Source of the DNA: Cryptomeria japonica | Taxonomy: Eukaryota > Streptophyta > Pinopsida > Cupressales > Cupressaceae | Reading direction: 5' to 3' | DNA length: 64,000 nt | Assembly: GCF_030272615.1 (NCBI RefSeq) | Contig: NC_081409.1 | Coordinates: 24,386,406 to 24,450,405, forward strand | Part shown: in pieces, positions 47,890-59,487 of the stretch | Position numbering within the stretch: position 1 is the first letter of the stretch | How the letters are laid out: each line of letters begins with the position of its first letter | Translations under genes and position numbers: made by a program | The notes under the pieces: generated by a model | Databases searched by the model: none | The model's input: only the letters and a program-made list of their open reading frames with translations | Told to the model about the DNA's origin: nothing

Positions 47890-48377
47890 GGGGCCGTGTG
47901 TGTTGGTCGATCACATTTATGCTGAAAGCGATGGAACGTAAAACATCTTCACAGCCCTGGCCAGGGTGCGATTATGGGCGCCGCGGGTGTTAGTTGATCA
48001 CATTTATGCTAAAAGCGACGACAGAATGGGCACGTCTCCATGAAAATCCGAAAGTGGAATGGCAGGAGTTGAATGGGGGCTGGGTAAGTAGAGCAAATGC
48101 TTTGCTGGTGCCTGGCTGTCCGACTGCGAACTCGACCAGACCAGTATACAGGCACTTATTACTTTGTTCCCTCAATCGACCTCTCGACGCTTTATTTGAA
48201 AAATGAAAGAAAGAGACCAGACCGGTATACGGCACTTATTACACTCTACCCACTTTCGATATATTCTTCCAGAGCCCATAATATATAGAAGCAACTTGCG
48301 AGAAAAGTGCACCGCAAATGTCATGCAGGGCAATCAGCTAGGCTTGTAGAAGTATTGAAATTTTCTTGTTTGTAGCC
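47890..48377 (+). promoter_or_regulatory. Putative NLR-A promoter and 5' UTR
   Basis: The sequence is GC-richer than the flanks and holds two pairs of direct repeats: GATCACATTTATGCT at about 47909 and 47997, and GACCAGACC(A/G)GTATAC at about 48131 and 48217. A TATA-like ATAATATATAGA at 48278-48289 lies about 100 bp before the ATG at 48378. Confidence 0.5.
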
Positions 48378-49488
48378 ATGAGTTGTTGTTGGTGGTGGTG
48401 GAAGACGAAGCCTGATGGCACTGACACTGCGCAAAATCTATCAACAGATCCTTTTGTTGAAGCTCCAGATTTCCGATCGTCGACTTCTCAAGAGCCAACG
48501 CCAAAGTTGGAAGAGGTTTTGAGAAGCTTCCAGGACGTGGACGTTGCAACCCAGGCCGATGTTTTCATCCTGGCCATTAAACGATATCTGGAAGAAGCGG
48601 CCGCTCAAAAGGTTAGCCATAAATTTCATTTCTTCTTGTTTCAGAGAAAATTAAAGATTTTAGAGGTCTCTATTGTTACAAGTTTATTTATTGTCTTCAC
48701 AGAATGCACAGGATACGCCTACCGGAAGTTTTTCTAATAAGGACAAGTGGCCAAACTGGGATTCCTTTATTCAGAGCGGATCCAAATTTCTAAAATTTGT
48801 TAGCGATGGTACCGAAAAAATTGACAGTAATTTTAAGGTTAGTTATATGCATATGAACAATGGGTACCTATTCTTTGCCAACTTTTCATTAGACCTCATC
48901 ATCTTTTTGCCTTTGGTTTACAGGGTGACTTTTTCCAGTCAGGAGAAGCAACAAAAATTATAGGAGATGCGCTTCAGCAAATTGGGCACCTGCATTGGGC
49001 AGTTGCAGGGCTCTCTATTGTGGGATATCTGGTATCCAGATCTCATCAAGTGTCTCAGAACCGGACTGAATATGTAGAGCTCTTGAAAGAAATGTGTATA
49101 CTTGTATATCATATTAAGAGGTTATACAAATTTATTGAGGAGAAATAATTAATAAAAGAGAAATTGAAAAAAGCAACGGAATGTATTGTTCAAGGGTCAA
49201 TATTTTGTGCTTCCCAGTTAGATTCGGGAAAACATGTCACGTCGGTACGCTGTTCTCCCCACGATATATGGCTTAGTTTTATTTTGTTAAACGCATAGTC
49301 CGACTTACCATTAGGGGTTTTATGTTGCAGCATCTTGAAATCATCAATAAACTCTAGCGTTGTGAGTGAGATTCACTCTAAAATAAGCAACCTTCATCAG
49401 GAGCTGCAAACGAATACTGTAACAGAAATGTTGGCGAAGCAGTCAGCTGTTCTTCCTCTATCAGATCCACACTTTCCAAAGGAGGCAG
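48378..49488 (+). CDS. NLR-A exons 1-4: non-TIR N-terminal region
   Basis: Predicted exons are 48378-48611, 48703-48837, 48924-49120 and 49331-49488. Donors AAG|GTTAGC and AAG|GTTAGT and acceptors TTCACAG and TTTACAG are good; the third donor (AAGAG|GTTATA) is my best guess because the frame stops at 49147. About 240 residues precede the NB-ARC. The start reads MSCCWWWWK, with a cysteine pair that could be S-acylated, then a polar stretch and a likely all-helical part (VFILAIKRYLEEAAAQK, IGHLHWAVAGLSIVGYLVS, VELLKEMCILVYHIK). No TIR, RPW8 or CC (Rx) motif is visible; a helical-bundle signalling domain is an inference. Exon 4 ends PHFPKEA plus G, which joins in frame to exon 5. Confidence 0.7.
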
Positions 49489-49683
49489 GTGATTACAAAC
49501 AACTCATTCCTTTTCATAAGACGTTAAAAAATTCAGTTTATGATTTTCGTAGAAACAATGTTGTCAAATATTTTACTGGGATGCCTTTTTTTTTTGGCCT
49601 CCCTGAAAAGTTATTGCGATCATGTTATGAAGCTTTAACTTCATTTTCACTTTCTAGTAGTACGTTAAATCTATTGCATAAGG

Positions 49684-49900
49684 CACTAATACGTTTAGCC
49701 TAAAATTCTGACGGAGGTTTCTGATGGAGAAGGTAAATTGTGATCAAACTTAATTTTTTTTTGAAAAAATGTTCGATTTCGTCAGAATTCCGACGATAAT
49801 GCAACATTTGGTTTCGACGGAGAAGGAATTGGCAATGACATTAGGGTTTTTTTAGAAAACGTGCCCGCGTTCGTTGAAATTCCGATGACTGCGTGCATTA
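49684..49900. repeat. Left end and sub-terminal repeats of the CACTA element
   Basis: Terminal CACTA, then variants TTCTGACGGAGG, GTCAGAATTCCGACGA and GTTGAAATTCCGATGA. In this superfamily such motifs bind the TNPA-type protein. Confidence 0.7.
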
Positions 49901-51182
49901 CTTAAAAAAAAAAGAAAAGACCAAGTCATTTCAAAAATCCCGCCTCTCATTCGTCCCGCCTCTGTAGCGAACCTGTGGGTTTAATCGTGGCGGGGAAGAT
50001 CATTGGTGTGACAAACACGGCCGCAGCGGGGAATGGGGGAACGAAGTGCCACGAGCACAAAGTGCCAAGGGCTGGCACATAACCAACGAGGATGACCACA
50101 AGGGAGCCAAAAATGGGCTATGTAAATGGCGACGCCCGGGCCTCCGTCAACAGCAATAAGAGCTACGGACAGAGGAAGAAGTCATCTTGTCCTTCAATTT
50201 GTACATTTAGGTTCAAGGTGTGTAGGTTGCTTTTCTTGATTTCTTAAATGGAACCAGTTATGAATATGGGAAATTGCTTCTTCATCTTTCATTTCTTCAA
50301 AATTAAGAATGATGATAGGATGGCTAGAAGAACACCATTCTTCGAATCTTCCACAAAATTATTCTTCAAAATCTTCTTCTTCACTTCTATATCCCATTTG
50401 CACAATTAAGATATTGGCCTTCTATATGAATCTCATGAAGGAGTTTTGGCTTCCTAGTTAACTTATCTATTAACTAGTCTTCATTAGTTTACTAATTTGA
50501 AAGAAATTAGGAAAGGTCTAGTACCTTGTAGAGTCACTATAAAAGTTTTAAAAGAAGATTGTGATTTACCTTCCTCTAAACGTGTTACTAGTATAGGGAG
50601 ATCCTCTCTCCTCTACTTCCTTGATCTTCTTGAGACCTATTCATTCTTATAGTATGTAGTTTAGTTAATTCATATATCATACTGAAAACCCCATCTTCAT
50701 TATTTTCATCATTGATCTTTGAGAACAAATTCAAAAAAGTCTTATTGTTTATAGAGATATATGTCTTCTTCTACTACACCCCTCCATGATATTGCATTAG
50801 TCATGTAGACTAATTTAACAATTGTGTTCTTACAAGAGCAATTTGAAGTGATGTGGCAAAGCTTGTTGAAAATATAGTAGATTATAGTTTTGGATCGGGG
50901 CTTGGGATACTTGCACTTGCAAAGGTAAGTGTGCTTGGAGCATGAAAATGATGATGATTAAACGATCACTTACAAAAAAATGAGTTTGTATTTTTTGTGA
51001 GAGTAATGCTTGTGAGTAAAGGGCTAGCAACCAAAGGGGCCAGTTTAAGGAAAGTAAGGATCACAAGACTTGTTTTATTGCTTAGTAAAATTTTGAATAT
51101 ATTTGTTCTGATTGATGAAATGAATTATTTCAATTTGAGTCATATCAATGAGATGAATCAAAGAACAAGTAGCAATAATTAT
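49900..51182. other. CACTA interior, left part
   Basis: 49920-50190 is GC-rich compared with its surroundings and may be a first exon or promoter of the element. From 50200 on the sequence is AT-rich. No transposase motif was found. Confidence 0.4.
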
Positions 51183-51476
51183 TGGTGTAATAGGGATATT
51201 ACCTAGCTACTTCCACTATTAGGTCATTTTTAAGCCTTATCATTTAAGTTTACTTAAGGTATACATAGGATACTTATCACTTTATGTCTCATATCATAAG
51301 ATTAAGATACTTTCATAATCTTATGATATCCTACATGTCTCATCTTGACCTATATAATCAAGGGGTTCTATTTATAATCTCATTCACTCATATTGTAAAC
51401 TTGCATTCATTGATAGGAATATAGTTTATTCGTGTCATATTGATCTTCTCATTTTGTTGTGCTTTCCATTAGACCT
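51183..51476 (+). repeat. LTR-like sequence related to the small LTR element at 20388
   Basis: It starts TTGGTGTAATAGGG, has CCTATATAATCAAG near 51350 and ends TGTGCTTTCCATTAGACCTC. Start, TATA and end match the pattern of the LTRs at 20388-20878 in element orientation. Probably a solo LTR or a truncated relative. Confidence 0.45.
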
Positions 51477-53980
51477 CTAGATCTTGGGTGGCTATCTCCA
51501 TAGTCAAATCTTAAAATATTTACCTTTCTAGATTCTATAAAAGAAATGGTTTTATCAAGAATATCATATGGAATAGCTTCTAAATGATCTAAAGTAGACT
51601 TTTTTTTTGAAGCTAAGACAAAACAAAGTAAGGTAGTACAATAATCACTTTCTCTAAATTGAGAATTTTTTGGCAAAATTTTCCAAAAAATCTCTAAATT
51701 AGTCACATAAACATACTTTCTCACTATCTTCTCCTCCATCTAACCCCTTGGATCAAATAAGGGTATAATTCTAAATGCTCTCAAGTTATACATAGTAATA
51801 TCTTTGTCACATTGTTTTAAGTTTCATATCTCATGGCAGTGGTTACTCTTGTCATATGATTGCTATTGTGTAGATGGGTCCTTGAGCCCTGGTTTAATCC
51901 CATTTTTTTTATCTATATCAAAGATATTCTTGGCATCCTCACTCAATGGCGATCAAGCTCTCCCTACCCAGATTAACCTATCTCTAAATTTGGAAAATGG
52001 GTGTAGAAGTTTGAGTATGAGTACTCTTTGGTTATTTGTCATGCTTGTAAGGAGAAAAATAACGATGAAACTTTCCCTATTTCCCAGGAGATTCAAAATA
52101 TTGATTCTAATCAAGGGAGTTCCCCTTTGGATTGTTCAAGGATATATAATGCTTTGGGTTCTAATGATGGATGCGCCAATGATATTATGTCTCTTCATTG
52201 TCTCAAGAAAATAGGATTTGGAGAGAAGGGTCCTTCCTTTGTGCTCAATCAAAGAGCTTTGGATCAATTTTTTAAACCACCTTGATTTTAGGATGGTTCA
52301 TTTTTGCTTTAGTTATTCTGCCTCTTGTTGTTTTGTTGTTTTGGAGTTGTTTTGTTTTGTTGGGATTAATGCTTCATCTTTCTCTCTACACAAGGGATTA
52401 GGGCCCTTTCAAAATCCCTTCTTATCTAATTAAAAACACTCAATGATGATGGATCATTATAGTCCCCCCTCTATGCTTGGATTTAAAAATAGAATGAACT
52501 CTAACTACTTGTTTAATTCTAATAGAATATGACATTAGGATACCTAGGTAGCATAAGAGGTTGTTCACTAAATTCTTCCACCTTAATGATAGTTAATGTT
52601 AAGGATTGAATAAAACAAACTCTTGTTCATGGATCACCTACTTGGCCTCCTATGGAAGTCATTCTTTGTGTGGTCTACCATGACCATAATCAAGGTCTTA
52701 ATAAATGTATTAGATACTCTCTATTATCAATAAGAGAGTTATCATAATATAGTCGTGGCGAGTGGTTACAAATAAGATTAGTGGGTCCATAGTTCCCACT
52801 TGGTTTGTACTTAGAAACATTATCATTTCTTAGTTGTATGGAAACTACAAATTCATGCATCTAGGCAACAATACACACTACTATTATATGATTCCACTAA
52901 TGAGAAAAGCCTAGTCAATCTTATAGTTTGTGGAATTAGTCATGTCCCTCATATAGAATATCTATATATGGAGTATTCTTGCCTGAAGATTACCTATTAT
53001 TTTGCTTAATAATGTGATTATTTCACATACATCATAAAAGTGCCCTTCTAATATATTTGTGCATCAATCTTGAAACCATATTTTTATTAACCAACCAATG
53101 ATAATTATCTTAAACACACCTCTATATTTGAATCCCACTAGCTTTGATAATCAACCATAATAACCCTAACAATGCATCGACAACAACAATGCCTAATAAA
53201 TCATCAATTGTCTTAGGTGAATCTAGCGAAAGCCAACCCATCAAATCCACTAATCTCCCTTGCATCCCAATCATAAAATTTTATGGTTGTTGGAACAAGC
53301 TTGGGAGATTGAAGAGATATAAGGAACATTTCAACTTCCAAGATACTGAAGGAACAAAAATAGTTAGCTAACACATCTTCTTTTGGGAAATTTTGTATTT
53401 AGTTCTTCCTTTGCAAATCAACATACCCTATTTTGGTTTCCCAAATATTTACTAAATAACTTTGAAGATAAATTGGGAAGAGAATCAATCATATAGATAT
53501 TTCTTTTCAACAGCTTTAGAGGACATTGTTTTGTCTATCATTTATTATAATAGCTAATACCCAATTTTTTTATAAGATAACAAGCAAAACCTCCTCTTCA
53601 CAAACTATGTTTTCCTTAATAATCCAAGAATGAAAAAAGGAACCCACATAAAAATTACTTACTCTCTACCATGAAGGCAAAAGAACATCCAATTTAAAGA
53701 TAGATGTACCAAAAGGAAAGAAATATCACCTCAAAATCTGTCTTGAAATTATACATTGAATCTATAAACATGAGAATCCCCTTAATAACTCTCTCACAAC
53801 TTTCAATGCTAGAAGAATGAGTGTTTTCACAAGACTTTCATACTATGATATTTATATCAAGATTCACTTGCATAGTTTTAGAGTCAAGCTGACCCATTCT
53901 CATGAGTAGTTTACATGAACCCCTCATAAGAATGCATCACTTAGTACTCATTTCATCAAAGTGATGCTCATAGCGGTGAA
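51477..53980. other. CACTA interior with unassigned open frames
   Basis: Open pieces at 51449-51739 (minus), 51804-52433 (plus) and 53144-53371 (plus) have no recognisable motif. 52300-52440 ends with AAGGGATTAGGGCCCTTT and CTAATTAAAAAC, a pattern seen at LINE 3' ends; this is weak. Positions 53840-53960 are similar to 47040-47170. Confidence 0.35.
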
Positions 53981-53986
53981 GCATTA

Positions 53987-54050
53987 GGGATTCCTAGGAG
54001 GTCACCCATACTAATACTACTCTAAATCAAGCACGTTTCATCGTGTAGAT
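53987..54050 (-). pseudogene. 5S rRNA-like relic
   Basis: CTAGGAGGTCACCCATACTA and TACTACTCT...CAAGCACG match the reverse complement of the 3' half of plant 5S rRNA, including the box C region. About 65 bp are recognisable with many changes. Candidate sources are a Cassandra-type TRIM, whose LTRs carry 5S sequence, or a 5S-derived SINE. Confidence 0.7.
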
Positions 54051-56344
54051 TGTCCCAAGCTCAAACCCATTCAACTTGCCACCCCATTTGCAAAACCTTC
54101 ATCAAGTGGTGTGCCTTATAAACCATTCATTATAGAGCAACTTTAGCGTATCCATTGACAAGTGGGAGGTGTTGATGTGTTTTTTATGCACATGCAAACA
54201 TAGAATAAAATACCCAAAAGTATCTTATCCTCTCTTGAACAAAGTTACTCAAATGCTAGAGATTTGCTTAAGGATCACTTGAGACAACTCCAAGGTTTTG
54301 GTATGTCAGGTCACGACGTGTGGATAAACATAGTTGGTTGATGTGATTGCTGGTATCACAAGGGGACTTACATTGAATTGTAGAATGCTTGAATAGCTGG
54401 AAATTGATCATCTGATATTTCAATCTTGCGATGCTTTTTGTCCTAAACTAACTTGAATTGAAAAAAGGGCAAAAGGTGAAGTGTTAATAAAATCTATTCT
54501 AAGGCCTAAACTGTAAGAAGATGGATGAATGATTAGATGGAATCCTACTGAGTGAGGTCTCAACATAGGGTTATATGAGGTAGGGGTAAGTTCAATAGTG
54601 ATTTCTCCTTTACAACCTTTGCTAGTCTGTGCAAAAATGAGAGCTTGACAGCGTTCTTTTGCTTTTAGCTAGCTAAATTTTTCAAGAATTTTATCTCTAG
54701 ATTTAATATTTCTTTTCTTGCATGAATCTATTAATTTTGAGATAATAGATCTTGCCTTCATGAATTGATCCTAGTCTATCCCTTTAACCCTGATTAATTT
54801 ATTTAGAGTGTTTAGTTCCATTTTAATCCTTTCTTTTACAATTAAATATTATTAAAAAATTGTATTATTGTTCCAAATTTTGTGGATATTTAGGACACAA
54901 ATAAAATATAAATGTAATCATTCCATATTTTTGTAGGAGATATTGGAATGAGACTAATAGGAAGAGTAGTAAACATGAGTCACAATGAGCACTTTAGAAT
55001 AAATCTAAACATTATAAGGAAGATTATCTTGGAAAAATAGAAGCATAATTTATTTTCCAATATGCAAGATTATTAATTGGGAAAGAATCTTGAAAGAGGA
55101 TTGAAAAAATTCCTTGAGCTAACATTGTCTCACTTATCCAAAATTATGAGGAAGGATTCATTAATGAAATGGTCATTAACAAGATGGAGAGAATAATAAT
55201 TAGGAAGAGATAGATTTCACATGCTACTAGGTGACTAGATTGGAGAGAAACTAGAGGCAAATCATTTAGCTTGGCCATGACACAAAGTCTTAGAATAGAT
55301 GCAAACCTTGGTGAATGGAATGAAAATCCCAAACAATTAATGAGTGGTGAGACAAGTAGAGGCATCTATAAATTTTGTTTTGAATAAAATAAAGAAAAAA
55401 TGGGACTAAAACCAAGGGAAATGCACATGGAAAGGATATGATGAATATCAAAATAAATAGTTTGAAGATAATATTAGTTACCTAAAGGATATTCCACTTG
55501 ATTATTTGGTATATCATAACTATTTTGACAAATTTTGAAACCATTAGAGGTACCTTTTGCTTTTGTAGATGAGGCATTCATTCATGTTGAAGTTGTGATA
55601 GCTTATTTGCCTTTTTATAGACAACAAATTATCCATATGAATTATCATATATACTTGTAACCTCCATCCCAAACCACCTATTTCACTCTTCTTCCTTTGT
55701 GTACCTCTTTTATTCTTCCATTACCTCTTCGCTTACCTAAATTCAATCCAAAACATAGTGTATATAGCATCAAAAAAATTCCATATTTGATTAATAGTAT
55801 CCACAACATATCGAAAAGACAAATACCACACTTACTGTGTCATCAACCAAAAGTAATTTACTTACATATTCAAAGAGTTCAATAATGGAGAAACATCCAT
55901 GCAGTGCTCTACACATGGATCCTTGAAGGTTCAAGAAATACTTATCCTCTATTGGTCCAAACTTTAAATCACTTTCCATGCATGAAAATAATTGCAACCA
56001 TACACAATTTCCCACCCAATAGATTCTCTCAAACTAGTTTACTATCTTAACATAGGGTCAAGGAAAAGTGGGCCAAAATAGGAATCCAAGTGTCTTAAAA
56101 GCCTTCAAGACCATAGTGGTGAGGATTGAATTTCTTTCTTTAGTGGTATCTTTCTCTAGATTAATTAGTTGGGGATTCTATTAGGACCTTTTCCTAATTA
56201 AAAAAAAATATAAAGATTACATCCCTAAATATTGCATTCATAATGGAATAAATTTCTGCAATATTGAGACTAAATTCATAATAGATTTATAGTGATGAAT
56301 AAAGAAATATTTAAGATTATCAAAAAATTGATGTTTTCTTTCTC
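54051..56344. other. CACTA interior, AT-rich, no recognised gene
   Basis: A TGTTGATGTG at about 54171 could be an LTR start. Short open frames (55144-55365 minus, 55697-55885 plus, 55791-56015 minus) show no motif. Confidence 0.35.
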
Positions 56345-56860
56345 CCAACCGTCATTGGATATTGGGTGATCTTTGAGGCATTATGTCAAATAGTTCATGT
56401 GCCTTATCTAAGCTTACATATTTTGCATGCATGTGTACCTGGGTAGTTGCACCACAACATCTATACTCACTAATCACATTTGGTTGGAAGTTTCTAAATC
56501 CATTTCAAACACATCTTGTGCATATCCTACAATCATAGCATTCCATTAGATCACGTTTCTTTGATGCATCTCACTAAATAGTTCATGCATTTTCATGTGT
56601 ATACTTCCACATTTTCCAAACATGTCAAATAGAGCATTTCCAACCGTAAGCATTTGATATTAATTGCCCTTACCTTCTGCTTTGATGGAAGCCCATACTC
56701 TGTTCCAAAGCTCCCATTTTGGCACAGGTAGAGAGTACGTTGGCAAATAAAACTGATTGAAATGGAAATCTATTTGTTGCATTGACTACATTGTGAGGAC
56801 GCTTATGTATTTCATCGACATCATAAAGCGGGAAAGGACATGAGAATATCTCCTCAGGGA
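56345..56860 (-). pseudogene. PPR protein gene fragment inside the CACTA element
   Basis: On the minus strand one frame reads NALFDMFGKCGSIHMKMHEL then QRNV, stop, WNAMIVGYAQ, the pattern of a plant pentatricopeptide repeat (usual form NALVDMYAKCGS...WNAMIAGYAQ). Parts upstream (FANVLSTCAKMGALEQ) and downstream (KAHELFDIMPQR) belong to neighbouring repeats in shifted frames. About three PPR repeats remain. PPR genes act in organelle RNA processing; this piece is broken and probably captured or inserted. Confidence 0.8.
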
Positions 56861-57171
56861 GGTATTCTATGATAGCTGCAAGGTAGATGAGAGTTTCTTA
56901 TGCCATTTTCTTTGTTCTATGCAGTCAAACGCAAGAACACTGTTTGAATTCAAATGCTAACGGTGATTGTCTTTTTATCAGAAACAAATGGGAAGGGACG
57001 TCAAGGGAAGGAATGGGCCCACAACACACCTAAGCAGTCAAAGCTTAGTGTGTGTTGTTTAAGGTTGGCCCCTTAAGACATCATAATTGATTGGCTCTTC
57101 ACTCCTAAGACCTTCAAAAGTCTTTAATGGCTTCATTGAGTCCTTTTGTCTTCCAAATTCACCTGCACCAA

Positions 57172-57370
57172 CTTGAATTCTCCGTGAATGCTTGATTGCC
57201 TGTTCACTTGGAATTGAATTGATTTTATAACTAAGAGATCACTTGAATTGTAGGTAGACCCCTTCAAATGATAGGGTAGGCTTCCTTTAATACCTTATAT
57301 ATGTCTTGAAAGCATTTTATCCTAATGGCTTTAAATTAAAGTACTTTCTCTTCTATCTGGTATTGGTGGA
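57172..57370 (+). repeat. Direct repeat, copy 1
   Basis: About 200 bp nearly identical to 57558-57755 (for example TGAATGCTTGATTGC, GGAATTGAATTGATTTTATA, AAGTACTTTCTCTTCTATCT). Confidence 0.85.
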
Positions 57371-57557
57371 CCAGATCCTTTTCTGATATGTAAGTTGAGA
57401 ATATTTTATGAAAGGTCCCTAAATGAATACACTTTAAATTGATTTTAATATACCTTGAAGTGTGCAATATGGAAGGTTTGTATTCTTAATCTCCTGCCCA
57501 TTTCTTAATTTAAAAAATGATATATTTATTAAATATCTTTATTAACTTGATTTCTCC

Positions 57558-57755
57558 TTCAATTCTTGATGAATGCTTGATTGCATGTTCACTTGGAATT
57601 GAATTGATTTTATAATTAAAAGATCACTTGAATTGTAGGTAAACCCCTTCAAATGACAGGGTAGGATTCCTTTTATACCTAATATATATCTTGAAAGCAT
57701 TTTATCGTGATGGCTTTAAATTAAAGTACTTTCTCTTCTATCTAGTATTGGTGGA
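57558..57755 (+). repeat. Direct repeat, copy 2
   Basis: Second copy, offset by about 385 bp. No gene recognised. At 57775-57840 a small inverted repeat TCCTAGGATACAT / ATGTATCCTAGG follows. Confidence 0.85.
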
Positions 57756-58341
57756 GCAAAGATTGCATTGCATCATCCTAGGATACATATTTCCATAGAT
57801 ACAACACAAGTTAAATGTATCCTAGGTCGATGCAAAGCAACCTCTACTCCAGAGGTCACCAAAAAATAGAGAAATAACTTTAATTTAATGCCATCAGGAT
57901 AAAAGTCTTTAATGAAGACAGATAAAATTTGAGTTTGATTGTCATCATTTACTTTGCCAAATTCTTCACACGTAACTCCTGAATCAATTTCCTACTCACA
58001 AGAATTTTATTATGTCTCAAATATAGGGAAACAAGTCTTCAAATAGAAAACTTGAACATGCAACTAAATCCATTGACTAACCAGAAGAACAAAATTAAGA
58101 AATGGTTTGATCATCTGAGAGATGTTGTAGACTTGCAACTCACCAGCTAAGTTTTTGCAGGTAAGAATTTTTTTTGTTTTGGTTATGGTTGTGGTGTTTA
58201 TAGGGAGACATTTACAAATTTATATCTATTTTCACTATTTAATGGTTTATGGGTTTGTAATGGTAATTTAATGTTCTTTCATATTTTTGTATATATTCTT
58301 TATAATAGCCTATTATATTGATTTGTTCTATTATGCATAAT

Positions 58342-59441
58342 GGTGTGGGTCAGACGACTTTGCCATCGGTGCATGAAAGCATTGAATGAGTTCTACTTTT
58401 ATAAATTACATGAAACATTTTTAATTTATTTGATTCAGTGTTATTTTGCAAAAAATGATTATCAATGATGTTTCCTTTCTCCATGAATTGTCTAGGATCT
58501 TTCCATCAAATAATATGTAACATTGAATGACTAAATCTTTTCATTACAAATGCTTATTTTATTTAATTATTATCTGCGCGTGAGTTGAAATTTATATCTG
58601 TATGGAAGCAGAACATACAAGTTGAAGAGTCATGTGCAAGCAAATTTCCTAAAAGAAAGCAAGAAGGCATTATCTTGAATGACATGGAAACAAGCTCATT
58701 AGCTGCTTAGAAGAGAGCAATTGTAGAATGGCAGAGGAAAGTGTTTAAGGGTGATAAATAGATAGATAGTATGCAATACAAACAAACAATGTCTGGAGTG
58801 TCTGATGTGATGTCTCTAATTTATGTCCGAAGGGACTAACTAGTTTTGGAGTTCCTACAAAACCTATTGGGCCACACTTGGAGGAAATCAATGTGTTCAT
58901 GCAAGGAGCACCTTTTTTCTATTATAAGAATGATACTTTTGCACCGAAGGATATTTGGAAGTCAATATCCAAAAATTTCTATAGTGTGGAACCAAAGTTG
59001 TCTCGAACTAATTTTCAGCTTTCAGAAGACCAAGAGGTTATGTACACAATCTCCCAATAGAAGGGCAATTTCAAGCATTACCTCTCCCCCCCATGACTAT
59101 TCAGGAAGCACTTCCTTAGACAAAGGACTATTGGCCTTCATGGGATCAAAGAAAAAAATTGAAGCATAGACTCTGGACGATGTGGTGGTGTCCTTCGTGA
59201 AGAACTTTGCACTATAATTGAAAATTCACGAGGGAAACTGCAAGATAGTGAAGAGAAATACAATCTTGAAAAGTGGGAAGAATGGATCTTGGTTTGGGTG
59301 GGGCCAAGTCAGGGGGCTCCTCTAGAGGTTGACGAGATAGAAATTATATTAGGATTTGAAAAAGATCACACTCGTGGAACTTCGTGTGTGAGTAATCGAT
59401 TGTGGTGTTTGGGTAATGCATTCCAAATAGATACAGTTGCA
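58342..59441 (+). pseudogene. DRM-type DNA methyltransferase fragment, left arm of a 1.1 kb inverted repeat
   Basis: Read on the plus strand, pieces match DRM (domains rearranged methyltransferase) in order: GAPFFYYKNDTFAPKDIWKS at about 58905, then in a shifted frame RGYVHNLPIEGQFQALPLPP, TIQEALP and DYWPSWDQRKKLKH, then in another frame EEWILVWVGPSQGAPLEVDE, IEIILGFEKDHTRG and LGNAFQIDTVA. The last block is the DRM motif IX/X region that precedes the SAM-binding motif I, which is not included. A possible upstream exon is at 58617-58755 (VEESCASKFPKRKQEG). Frameshifts and stops exclude an enzyme. DRM proteins carry out RNA-directed de novo DNA methylation. Confidence 0.9.
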
Positions 59442-59487
59442 TGCGATCAGGATAAAAGTCTTTAATCAAGACATTACCCATTTGGAA
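59442..59487 (-). other. Loop of the DRM inverted repeat
   Basis: 46 bp between the arms. On the minus strand it extends the DRM frame (FQMGNVLIKDFYPDRM), matching the next DRM residues after the arm, so the right arm with loop is the longer, parental copy. Confidence 0.8.

Noticed and set aside
51449-51739. 96-codon minus frame
   Set aside because: Its end overlaps the LTR-like sequence and no family is recognised; left unassigned.
50000-56300. Hidden TNP2-type transposase in the CACTA element
   Set aside because: No transposase motif found in any frame by eye; a profile search could overturn this.
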